Source: Macrotis lagotis (lineage: Eukaryota; Chordata; Mammalia; Peramelemorphia; Peramelidae). Taken from it: a stretch of 64,000 bases of DNA. Shown one piece after another: positions 36,132 to 44,980 of the stretch. A program made the position numbers and the translations under genes. Each line of letters starts with the position of its first letter. Positions within the stretch are counted from its first letter, which is position 1. Under the pieces are notes generated by a model, which was not told the origin of the DNA, ran no database searches, and saw only the letters and a list, made by a program, of their open reading frames with translations. The DNA lies in the NCBI RefSeq assembly GCF_037893015.1, contig NC_133660.1, forward strand, positions 161,132,937 to 161,196,936, given 5' to 3'.

Positions 36132-37490
36132 ATCTCATCCCAATTCAATTCCTTTCTTTTTCCAGAGGGGGAAATAGGGACCTTGCCTCAAGTTACACAG
36201 CCCTAAAACAGTTAAGAAGTAAAACCAGGCAGTACATAATTAACTACAGGAAGAAGTCATTCAAACAAGAGTTGCTTAGACCTTCAGAGGACAAGCACTG
36301 GAGACCCTCCTGGCATTCCTGGCTTGTCAGAATCCTACTTTTATATTTGTTAAGGAGTCTGGGCTGTTTCTCAAGTGCATTCTTGGTGCAAGTTGTGTCT
36401 CCACAGTCTCTTTCTATGCCAAGAGAATTAATTGCTCCAAGTGCTCAAAGGTGTGTTATTTAAGGATCATGTTAATGGTTCAGTAGGAATGTTTCAAAAC
36501 TAAAGCTTCCTTTTGTTCTTATTATAATATCTGGTATAAGCAGGTGGATTATGATTATTGAATAGAATAAATGAACAAAATAGACAGCATGTTCCATTAG
36601 TTATTCCTTTGGGAAATAAACCACAAAGAATTAATCCATGTATTTTTCTGCCACAGTAGGATCTTTAAAAAAAAATAGTCACTACTATCAGGACCAGTCC
36701 TACGCCAAATTGTGGGTTAAGTTTGTCTTCATGCTCTCCCTCTGAACCTTTCTAAGGTTCTTTGCTTCTTATCAGCTTTCCCCACACTTATGCTCTTTTT
36801 ACCCTTATGGTGCCCAGGGTGTGGTACTTTGATGCCCCACCCAGGCTACTTCTCTTAGGCAATACTTCAAGCCCTCCACCTTTCCTTTAACTCAGAACTC
36901 CTTTAACTTAAAATGGAATGGCCCTCTGTTTCATTCTCTCAAAAAATTTCCCAGATGGCTCTTTGAAAAAAATAAAATCTGATAAATGAACTGAAGTCTA
37001 GAGTATTGAGTCTCTGGCAGAGATAGTCACATTTTAAAAGCTGGGGGTGGGGGGTGGAAGCAACTTAAGAGAAAGAAATGGGAATTAGGGGCAATTTCAG
37101 TATCATGCTAAAGCAGACAACCTACAGATAAGGCTAGCCCAGCTCCCCTCCTACCTCCCCTCCCCTTTTTTTAAGTGAAAGGGCAGTTTTATTGAGATTC
37201 TCCATAAGGAAATACAATCTACTGGGGCACTGAACAAGCAGTTGCCACTTCCTTCTCTCCCTCCCCACCCTTAAGGACTCCCTTGGGAAGAACAGTGAAG
37301 GTAGATAACCAGCAAGGTGAGTCTCTCACCAAGAACATAGTAGGGGGGGAGGGGAGGGGACTAATAGAGAATAGGGGTTGAGGAGGGAGACTGTTTCAGG
37401 GTCTAGTGTGCAGTTTGGAGTGGGGATTTGATAGGATCAGTAAAAAGGGTCTTCGCCTCCTGCTGTTCTTGGAGTAAGCTATTGTTCCTT
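36132..37490. other. Unassigned non-coding stretch
   Basis: About 1.36 kb without a named repeat, ending in G-rich and C-rich patches (37045-37360). No convincing ORF. Confidence 0.35.
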
Positions 37491-37506
37491 AGAAGTGGAT
37501 GCCTCA

Positions 37507-37652
37507 GGGCGGCTAGGTGGTGCAGTGGATAGAGCACCGGCCCTGGAGTCAGGAGTACCTGACACTTTATAATTACCTAGCTGTGTGGCCTTGGGCAAGC
37601 CACTTAACCCCACTGCCTTGCAAAAACCTAAAAAAAAAAAAAAAAAAAAAAA
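37507..37652 (+). mobile_element. tRNA-derived SINE lacking the B box
   Basis: Head GGGCGGCTAGGTGGTGCAG and tail TTGCAAAAACC plus about 22 A are intact. The stretch between GTACCTGA and CACTTTAT, which normally holds GTTCAAATCC, is deleted. Target duplication AGAAGTGGATGCCTC (37491-37505) versus AGAGGTGGATGCCTC (37652-37666), one mismatch. Confidence 0.88.
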
Positions 37653-38029
37653 GAGGTGGATGCCTCTCTGAGAGTAGGGAAGGGGTCACTCCTTACACTG
37701 AAAATTGTTCTGAGGTTATTGGGGAGCAGAGTAACCATTCAAAGTCGTGACAGTCAAGAACAAGAGAGTCGGGAGTCCTTTGTAATATAAGGCCTATATA
37801 ACTGTTCCTTCCCTGGAGATGGGAAGAGGTTAGTATAATTCTCATTTTTTTAGGGAGACAATGGAGACACAAAAAGACAAACTGGTTTGTGCCATACCAG
37901 AAATCCTTGAACTTTTCGCTAATAATTTCACCAGTCCTGCAGCAAATTCTTAGATAGTGGGAAGCAGGAGAAAAAAGGGAAGGATTCACTTTCGAGTATG
38001 CCACATCTGGAGCGAAATCCGGCTTTTAA

Positions 38030-38790
38030 AGTCCCTTTTCCCCGTTTTGAAAAATCTAGAGCTCTCTGGTTTCAAGCCTCGCTGCTGCCAACAGCGGCAG
38101 CTGCGCCTGGTGCTTGCCACCCTCTGAAAAGGGCACCTCGTCGGGGTAGGTTTAATTAAGGTCTCCAGCCGGAAAGCAGGGGAAGGAGGTGCCACTCCGT
38201 GCCTGGCAGCCCCTGGCCTGAGTCAAAGCCCCTGTCAGAGAGAGGGGTTGCCCATCCCCGAGGAGAAGCTGTCCCGAGGGGATCCATCCAAAGGAGGAGC
38301 TGTCCATCCCCAGGGGGTCTGTCCATCCCTAGGGAGGCTGTCTATCCCCGAGGAGGGCTGCCCATCCCGAGGGGGGGGGCTGTCCATTCCGAGGAGGAGC
38401 TGCCCATCCCGGGGGGGGGGGGGCTGCCCATCCCAGGGGGCGCTGCCCATCCCCATCCCCAGGGGAAGCTGTCCAACCCCAGGGGGGCTGCCCATCCAAA
38501 GGAGGAGCTGTCCATCCCGAGGGGGGCTGCCCATCCTAGGGGTTGCTGCCCATTCAGAGGAGGGGCTGTCGCGGCCCAGCGCTGCCGCCCGAGCGAGGGG
38601 AGCCCTTCTGGGCCAAGGTGAGCCCCTGGGCGCTGGAGGCTGGCCAAGCGCGGGGCGAATTTCAGCACTTCGGAGAGATGCGCCCTTACTGTCCCGGAGC
38701 TGGTGGGAGCCCAACCTGCCCCGCAGCCCCCTCCGGACAGAGCTGCTACAGGCTACCTGCAGGGGTGTCAGGTTGGGAGAAAACGTAGTT
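38030..38790. promoter_or_regulatory. CpG-rich island, candidate distal promoter
   Basis: CpG dinucleotides are frequent here and rare for tens of kb on either side (for example CTCGTCGGGG, GCTGCCGCCCGAGCGAGGGG, AAGCGCGGGGCGAATTTC). A strong donor-like site AAG|GTGAGC is at 38617/38618. This fits an unannotated first exon, conceivably an upstream alternative 5' exon of HOPX 21.7 kb away, or an unrelated non-coding RNA. HOPX orthologues are known to use several 5' exons. No TATA box or clear ORF homology was seen. The link to HOPX is inference. Confidence 0.5.
38240..38580. repeat. G-rich minisatellite, unit about 24 bp
   Basis: Roughly 14 degenerate units of the form GGGGGGCTGCCCATCCCGAG, with unit length varying through G-run expansion. 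Because the unit is close to 24 bp, several frames stay open and give 8-residue repeats such as LPIPRGGA. That makes artefactual ORFs of up to 194 codons on both strands. G runs reach 9 (38372-38380) and 13 or more (38410-38423). Confidence 0.85.
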
Positions 38791-38934
38791 TTGAAAAACT
38801 TAATGGATTTCTTCCTCACCTCCTAAAAATGCTTTCTCTGAAAAAAGGGTTACCTTCAAGATGCTCACTTCAGATCCTGCTTGAGGGATAGCTTAGCTGA
38901 AGAGATCTTTTTTCTTTCTTTTAAAAAAAAAGTT

Positions 38935-39425
38935 GATCGTCTCTGTCTCTGTCTGCCCTGTCTCTGTGTCTCTGTTTCTGTCTGTCTGTCTCTCTCCTCT
39001 GCCTCTGTCTCTCTGTGTCTGTGTCTCTGTACTTGTGCCTCTGTCTCTGAGTTTCTCTCTCTCTCCTTCTTTGTCTCTGTCTCTGTGTCTGTCTCTCTGC
39101 CTCTCTCCCTCTGTGTCTGTGTGTGTGTTCTGTATCTATGTCTGTGTCTCTCTGTCTTTGTCTCTGGGTTTCTCTGTCTCTCTCCCTCTCTACTTCTGTG
39201 TCTTTATTTTTTCCCTGTCTCTCTTTCTATTTTTGTGTCTCTCTCTCTGTCTTTCTTCCTCTCTCCCTCTCTGCCTCTGTCTCTGTGTGTTTCTGTCTTT
39301 CTCTCAGTATCTCTCCCTCTCTGTCTCTGTGTCTCTTTTCACTGTCTATCTTGCCTCTGCTTCTCTATTTCTTTATTTCTGTCTCTCTGTATGTCTGTGT
39401 CTCTGTCTCACTCTCCTTTCCCTGA
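38935..39425. repeat. TCTCTG/TCTG pyrimidine-biased repeat
   Basis: About 490 bp of degenerate CT/TCTG/TGTC repeats with almost no A on the + strand. It leaves long serine/leucine/valine frames open on the + strand (38881-39429) that are not genes. Confidence 0.93.
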
Positions 39426-39559
39426 ATGATTAGAAGATAAATTGTTCTTTCAAATGAGACAATATTTTTAAAAAGGCATTGTGTGGAAATTGAGTTTCAC
39501 CATTTAAAAATAAAACAACTGCCCAGGACTTTAATATCTGTCCTCCTTATGTCTTAGTT

Positions 39560-39762
39560 TCTTCAAGTATAAAATGAGGAGGTTGGCCTCAATCACTTCT
39601 TGGAGACACTACAGAACTAGAGGCCACGGAGTCCACATTTTAGAGATGAAGAAACTGAGCTTTGGTGATTTGCTCAGCTCACATATGTAGGAAACATCCA
39701 AGGCAGAATTAGGGCCCAACTCAAAAGCCAATACTCTTTCCCATGTGCCATGGTGCCTTCCC
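39560..39762. mobile_element. MIR-related fragments
   Basis: CTTAGTTTCTTCAAGTATAA in sense, then ATTTTAGAGATGAAGAAACT...TGATTTGCTCAG in antisense orientation. Confidence 0.45.
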
Positions 39763-40310
39763 AATGTTATAGCTTTGCAGATTCCTTAGAAAAAGGCACA
39801 GTGCAAGTGATAAGGAACTAGTACAGGGACTGAGCTAATTCTTGCTAATGTTTTTCAGAATATAGTTTCTCTTCTTGCTAACAAATCACTATAGCAGGCA
39901 GAGAGACCTGGTTTCTTAGAGGTGAATTCCTGCCCACCCCCATCTAATTATTTGTAATTAGTTTCTGATAGTTTATAAAGAATAGCTTATAAGATGGAAA
40001 CTACTAAGTCCCTCCAGATCTTAAGTACCAAGGTCTGTACTTATCTACAGTGAGTGACCTCCATGTGAACTTAACAATTCTTAGCCTTCTGTCCAATGTT
40101 CAATAAAAGTATAATGAATGTTGTACTAGTTTTTAATTACAAAACTGAAACTTTCTGGAGCTTTGAAATCATTTCACTCAGTGAGATTAGTTTTACTAAT
40201 CTGTTGTTTTTTCATTTCTTTCTTGAACTGTTTAATCACTCAGTTTACCAGTACTTTTTTTAAAATCCAAAACTATGCTTCTCTACTATATGCAACTTAT
40301 TTTTATAAAA
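39763..40310. other. Unassigned non-coding stretch
   Basis: Nothing recognised. Confidence 0.35.
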
Positions 40311-40508
40311 GGGCAGCTAGGTAGTACAAGGGAGAGAGTATGGGCCCTGGAATCTGGAAGACCCTGGGCAAGTCACAACTCTCTTTGCCTCAGTTTCTTC
40401 ATCTGTAAAATGAGCTGGAGAAGGAAATGGCCATTCCGTTATCTTTGCCAAGAAAGGGGGTCATGAAGAGTCAGACTTGACTGAAAATGAGTAAATAACA
40501 ACAATTTT
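40311..40508 (+). mobile_element. MAR1-type CORE-SINE, internal deletion
   Basis: GGGCAGCTAGGTAGTACAAG head joined directly to AAGACCCTGGGCAAGTCAC. The B-box section is missing. The tail is CTGTAAAATGAGCTGGAGAA to GTCATGAAGAGTCAGAC. Confidence 0.75.
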
Positions 40509-40559
40509 ATAAAAATCTATGTTAAATCTAGTTTATCAGACAGGCAGAGTAATATGGAT

Positions 40560-40680
40560 GATATGGATTCCGAGTTCCCATCTCAAATGAGATATTTATG
40601 AAGTGCTTAATATAGTTTTGGTACACAGTAGGTACTTAAGAAAATGGTTGTTCCCTTTCTCCCTTCCCTTCTGTTCTCTT
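40560..40680 (+). mobile_element. MIR 3' tail
   Basis: TGAAGTGCTTAATATAGTTT followed by TGGTACACAGTAGGTACTTA. Confidence 0.5.
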
Positions 40681-41401
40681 CTCTGTATTAGCTCCTTGAG
40701 CTAATTAATTTATTATGCATAACATATTCCATATGCACATAAAATAAAATCATATACTTACCTGGCTCCCACCATCTAGCTTTTTCCATATTTCTTTTCT
40801 ATTGAATGCTTATATTGTGCCCAGCAATATATCTTCAGTCTCTTATATTTATTATTCAGTAACTTAAAGTAGGAAAGTGCTCACCATTTAATTATTTATT
40901 TATTCAGCATGATTTCCATATAATGTAGGGAGCATTACTGATAAATGATAGGATTCATAAATCAAGAATCTTTGGGTTCCTTTGGGGGGACTGTGGTTAT
41001 AGAGCTGAATAGAAATAGACCATGAGAGATAGATTAGCTTCATTCTACTGGCAAAAGTTTGTTGCCATAAAATGTCAGATTGGTGGTTCTGAATAGTGGA
41101 TGTATCTGCTTGGCTGGGAAATCATTGGGGCCTAGCTATCATGTGTGGAGCTATGACTAAATGTCACTAAGTCAATAACATGATAATACTTTAGGAGCCT
41201 TCATAAACTGGGAAAGATCTGACTCTAAAAGGTCTGGTCTCCCATTGATCACCAGTTGTCCTGATCTTATTATGTCACACCACTGGGCTCACATAGTTCT
41301 GGAAGAGATAAGAAAGGAGTCTGCACAACATCCCTACTCTAATCAATCTTCTGTGTATTTCTTCCCTTATGTAATGGTTTTTCTTTGAGATTGAAGGACC
41401 T
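40681..41401. other. Unassigned non-coding stretch
   Basis: Nothing recognised. Confidence 0.35.
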
Positions 41402-41449
<48 letters not shown>

Positions 41450-41510
41450 AACTACTACTACTACTACTACAACAACAACACCCCTCCTCCTCCTCCTCCT
41501 CCTACTACTA
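41402..41510. repeat. Compound microsatellite (CTA)n(CAA)n(CTC)n(CTA)n
   Basis: Adjacent trinucleotide arrays, one interrupted by a single extra A near 41450. Confidence 0.95.
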
Positions 41511-41662
41511 GATAGGAGTCATGAGGTAATGCTTTCATTATACACAACACTAGTCAAGCCTTTATTAGAATTTCTGCCTGGTCTTGACCCCTAGAACTTA
41601 AAAGGTGAATTTGGAGAGGATTCCGAGGACAACCCCCAAAGTGCTTAAAGAATTATTAAGTA

Positions 41663-41816
41663 TGGGGCAGCTAGGTGGCGCAGTGGATAAAGTACCAGCC
41701 CTGGAGTCAGGAGTACCTGTTCAAATCTGGTTTCAGACACTTAATGATTACCTAGCTGTGTGGCCTTGGGCAAGCCACTTAACCCCATTTACCTTGCAAA
41801 AACCTAAAAAAGAAAA
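41663..41816 (+). mobile_element. tRNA-derived SINE, first of tandem pair
   Basis: GGGGCAGCTAGGTGGCGCAG to AAAAACCTAAAAAAG. The B box is reduced (CCTGTTCAAATCTGG). Flanked by AAAGAATTATTAAGTA (41647-41662) and AAAGAATTATAAAGTA (41817-41832). Confidence 0.9.
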
Positions 41817-41832
41817 AAAGAATTATAAAGTA

Positions 41833-41986
41833 GAGGCAGCTAAGTGGTGTAGTGGATAAAACACTGGCCCTGGATTCAGGAGTACCTGAGTTCAAATCTG
41901 ACCCCAGACACTTAAATTGCACAGCTGTGTGACCTTGGGCAAGTCACTTAACCCCATTGCCTTAAATTTGCAAAAAAATTTTTTTT
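41833..41986 (+). mobile_element. tRNA-derived SINE, second of tandem pair
   Basis: GAGGCAGCTAAGTGGTGTAG to a CAAAAAAATTTTTTTT tail. Follows the second target copy and ends at the third, AAAGAATTATAAAATA (41987-42002). Confidence 0.9.
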
Positions 41987-42242
41987 AAAGAATTATAAAA
42001 TAATATCTATGAGGAAAGGTCAAATGAATTGAGATTGTTTAACTTAGAAAGGAAAAGGCAGAAAGCAGACAATAAAAAGGCTTCAAATGGATAGTTCATG
42101 AAATTGATCAACTATTTTCCATCTCTTTTAGAGACAAAACAAGAAGAAAAATGGGCCTAAGTTGTATTATTTGGCATTTAGGCTTTTTATGAAGAATTCC
42201 ATCATAATGTGAAAGGTTGGAACGAGTTTGTGAGCTGAATCA

Positions 42243-42300
42243 AGTCCACTAGTTTTTATTAAGTGTCTGTTATGTGTTGGGCATTGTGCTAAGCCCTATT
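42243..42300 (+). mobile_element. L2/MIR-type tail fragment
   Basis: TTTTTATTAAGTGTCTGTTA followed by TGTGTTGGGCATTGTGCTAA. Confidence 0.5.
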
Positions 42301-42728
42301 TGGGGGTAGGATTTCTTTGTCTGGTGAATTTAAGAGCTAAATAGCCCGGTTTATTTTAAATGTAAAGAAGCTGAGATCATTTGACCTCCTGAGATCCCTT
42401 CCCAACTAGTATATGTCATGAGAAAGGACGGTGTGCATGAAATCCTTAGTCCCCAACTGGTATTCTAGCCATTGAAACCCTATAGTAGAGTATATGACAA
42501 CTCCTTCTGTCAGTCCATATCTCCAGTTTGCATCAGTAAACCACCACATCATCATTTCTAGGTGCCACTTTCTTCAAATTCAAGTTACAGAGGGTTAATC
42601 TTTACTATATCTGAGACTTTGATTCTTCAGGAAGTGTAAATGGCATCCTTCCAAATGAGGCATTCCTAGAAATTGGAGTGGTAGGTGTATTTATTGATTA
42701 CTAAAAGGAATAACAAATTAATGAAAAA
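42301..42728. other. Unassigned non-coding stretch
   Basis: Nothing recognised. Confidence 0.35.
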
Positions 42729-42729
42729 A

Positions 42730-42830
42730 GCATTTATTAAGTGCTAAGGGATGGGAATTCAATTTGTGTAAAAAAAGTCCCTGCCCTAATGGAGTCTACA
42801 TTCTAATAGGAGAAGACAACTTGCAACTAG
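42730..42830 (+). mobile_element. L2/MIR-type tail
   Basis: AAGCATTTATTAAGTGCTAA ... CCCTGCCCTAATGGAGTCTA followed by CATTCTAATAGG. Confidence 0.5.
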
Positions 42831-42920
42831 AGTTGAATGAAAGGAAGAGGAAATAAAGGAGAAAGGAAGAAAAAGAGAAAGCAGAAAGGGAATCATCTTG
42901 CATTTTAGAATAACTCCACA

Positions 42921-43068
42921 GGGCAGCTAGGTGGCGCAGTGGATAGAGCACCGGCTCTGGAGTCAGGAGTACCTGAGTTCAAATCCGGTCTCAGACACTT
43001 AATAATTACCTAGCTGTGTGGCCTTGGGTAAGCCACTTAACCCCAACTGCCTTGCAAAAACCTAAAAA
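42921..43068 (+). mobile_element. tRNA-derived SINE, near consensus
   Basis: Full length, with GTTCAAATCCGG B box. Flanks AATAACTCCACA (42909-42920) and AATAACTCTATA form an imperfect target duplication. Confidence 0.9.
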
Positions 43069-43163
43069 AAAATAATAACTCTATATGCCTTCTTGTTTAC
43101 ATGAATTTCAAAATATTTAAAAACTAAGAAGTGACATGAAATAAGATCAGTCATGTAGAGTTA

Positions 43164-43318
43164 TTTTTTTTTTTAGATTTTGGCAAGGCAAATGGGGTTA
43201 AGTGGCTTGCCCAAGGCCACACAGCTAGGTAATTATTAAGTGTCTGAGACCGGATTTGAACCCAGGTACTCCTGACTCCAGGGCCGATGCTTTATCCACT
43301 GCGCCACCTAGCCGCCCC
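43164..43318 (-). mobile_element. tRNA-derived SINE, antisense
   Basis: T run, GGCAAGGCAAATGGGGTTAA ... GCGCCACCTAGCCGCCCC. Imperfect flanks TAGAGTTATTTTTT and TAGGATTATTTTTT. Confidence 0.9.
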
Positions 43319-43399
43319 TAGGATTATTTTTTAGTAGCATTCATATCCACTCATCTATCTACATGTCACCTAAACAGAATTGCCCCCAACTAAAGACCT

Positions 43400-43650
43400 C
43401 CAATGATGGAACACTCACTCCAAAGTTAGGAAGACCCAAGTTTAAATCTAAGTTCAGATACTTATTAGCTATCTGATCCTTGCTTGGCAAGTCACTTAAC
43501 CATTCATTGCCTACCTCAGATTCCTCATCAGTAAAATGGTGATAGTAATAGCACCTACTTCCTGGGCTTTTTGATATAATGAGATAATATTTGTGAAGCA
43601 CTTTACAAATCTTAAAATACCACAAAAATGTTGATTATTCTTATTCTTAT
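43400..43650 (+). mobile_element. MIR
   Basis: AAGTTAGGAAGACCCAAGTT, GGCAAGTCACTTAACC, CCTCATCAGTAAAATGG, ATTTGTGAAGCACTTTACAA. Confidence 0.75.
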
Positions 43651-43739
43651 TTTTAGTCTCAAGAGAAGTGAAAAAAATTTCTTCTCTAGGAGGTCAGAAT
43701 CATTGGAAAGAGGGAAACTTCCTTATAGTTTCTTTTTAT

Positions 43740-43858
43740 AGCAGTGGATAAAGCACCCTGGAGTCAGGAGGACCTGAGTTCAAATGTGACTTCAGATACT
43801 TAAGTTACCTAGTTGTGTGACCTTGGACAAGTCACTTAACCCCATTGCCATGCAAAAA
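43740..43858 (+). mobile_element. tRNA-derived SINE, 5'-truncated
   Basis: Starts at GCAGTGGATAAAGCACC and ends CCCCATTGCCATGCAAAAAG. Confidence 0.8.
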
Positions 43859-44269
43859 GTGGGGGGTAGGAGAGAAGGAGACCTCTTAGCCGGTGAGCAT
43901 GACTCAGACTGGCATCACAGTTTATCAGTGGAAGAACTGTTGTTCTACAGCTGTCAGTTTAGTACCTATTATACCACAAGATCACAGTCTTACCGTGGAT
44001 ATGATTTTCTTCTAAACCCTGGAGGTTTCCCCAAGTGCTGTCTAGGTTTTAACACCTGGGCTCAAGACATTTTCACAGTATTATCATTTTCCCAGTGTGC
44101 TCTGAGACAGGAGGCAGGCAGTGAGGGTTTTCTCCTGATCTGCAGATGGAAAAAAAACTGAACTAAACCAAGAGGGGAGATTAATACACATTTGTGTCAA
44201 CCTGTACCTGTAGTGTAACCACTGTACCACATAGCTGTCCTTCAAAATATATTTTTTGATAATTATATT
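43859..44269. other. Unassigned; contains a segment similar to 46385-46465
   Basis: The 114-codon frame at 43817-44161 starts in the SINE and shows no known domain. 44090-44172 resembles 46385-46465 (see findings). Confidence 0.35.
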
Positions 44270-44400
44270 TTGATATAATTGGCTTTCTTTATTATCTCAT
44301 GGATTTTTAATGCATTTAAAAACCTTATTCTGAAAAAGGGTTTATAGACTTCACCAGATTACCAGAGGGGTCTGTGACACAAAAAAGGTTATGAATGTCT
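44270..44400 (-). mobile_element. hAT-like element fragment
   Basis: TTTTTAATGCATTTAAAAAC, ACCAGATTACCAGAGGGGTC, then GTGACACAAAAAAGGTTATG. This is one half of the GGTTCTTAAC family; orientation relative to the other copies is uncertain. Confidence 0.4.
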
Positions 44401-44926
44401 GATCCAGAGGAAGCCCCCAAGTACATTGGGTAGGCTCCCTTGTGGAGAATCTACAGGAGGATATTGATAGGAATTGAACCTTATAGGAGGGTTTGATTGT
44501 GTGTCAATCTTCACCCTTGGAGGATATATCAGTGAGGTCACAGATTCATTAAAATGTGGATGGTTTACTATTGTCCCTTGTAGAAGTATATCCAATGCAA
44601 AGAATCTTTTCTGAATTTTCCACAGAGCAAGCACAACCTGAAAAAAATTATGCTTATTTGTTTTATGCAAGGTTAAAAAGGAAATTCAGAAGGATGGCAG
44701 AGATATTTAAATTTGCTAGTGCAGATTAAAATATGGATCCATCGCTACCTTGTTTTTCCTATTTAGTTATCATATAATTTCTGCACATTTAAATGTCCTG
44801 GAGAAATAAATACATATGTTTAAAAAAAAGTAAAAATGACTCTAATTTCCTAGACCTAGAGATGAATGGGTCTTTCACAGGATCATGTTTAGAAAGGATT
44901 TCCAGAAGAAATTTTTGTTTGAATGA

Positions 44927-44932
<6 letters not shown>
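44401..44932. other. Unassigned non-coding stretch
   Basis: Nothing recognised. Confidence 0.35.

Positions 44933-44978
<46 letters not shown>
44933..44978. repeat. (AC)23 microsatellite
   Basis: Uninterrupted. Confidence 0.97.

Positions 44979-44980
<2 letters not shown>

Larger units (their letters stand above)
41545..42240 (+). mobile_element. CR1/L3-type LINE relic interrupted by two SINEs
   Basis: 41545-41650 (CTAGTCAAGCCTTTATTAGA, then TTGGAGAGGATTCCGAGG) and 42010-42240 (GAGGAAAGGTCAAATGAATT, GAGATTGTTTAACTTAGAAA) have the order of the 3' part of old CR1/L3 elements as I recall them. The two tandem SINEs split it. Confidence 0.45.

Noticed and set aside
38240..38580. Regularly spaced repeats that could suggest a CRISPR-like array
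   Set aside because: Units are directly adjacent and degenerate, with no unique spacers, in a vertebrate genome. It is a minisatellite.
38199..38826. Overlapping ORFs of 103-194 codons on both strands with 8-residue repeats
   Set aside because: They come from a GC-rich repeat with a unit near 24 bp. Stop codons are rare in every frame and no known domain is present.
38881..39433. ORFs of 182, 166 and 100 codons rich in S, L, V and C
   Set aside because: Low-complexity translation of the TCTCTG repeat.
42921..43068. A-box and B-box matches suggesting a tRNA gene
   Set aside because: The same 150-bp sequence recurs more than 20 times with target duplications and A tails. It is a tRNA-derived SINE.
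43817..44161. 114-codon frame
   Set aside because: Starts inside a truncated SINE and has no recognisable domain. The length is within what chance allows in 64 kb.
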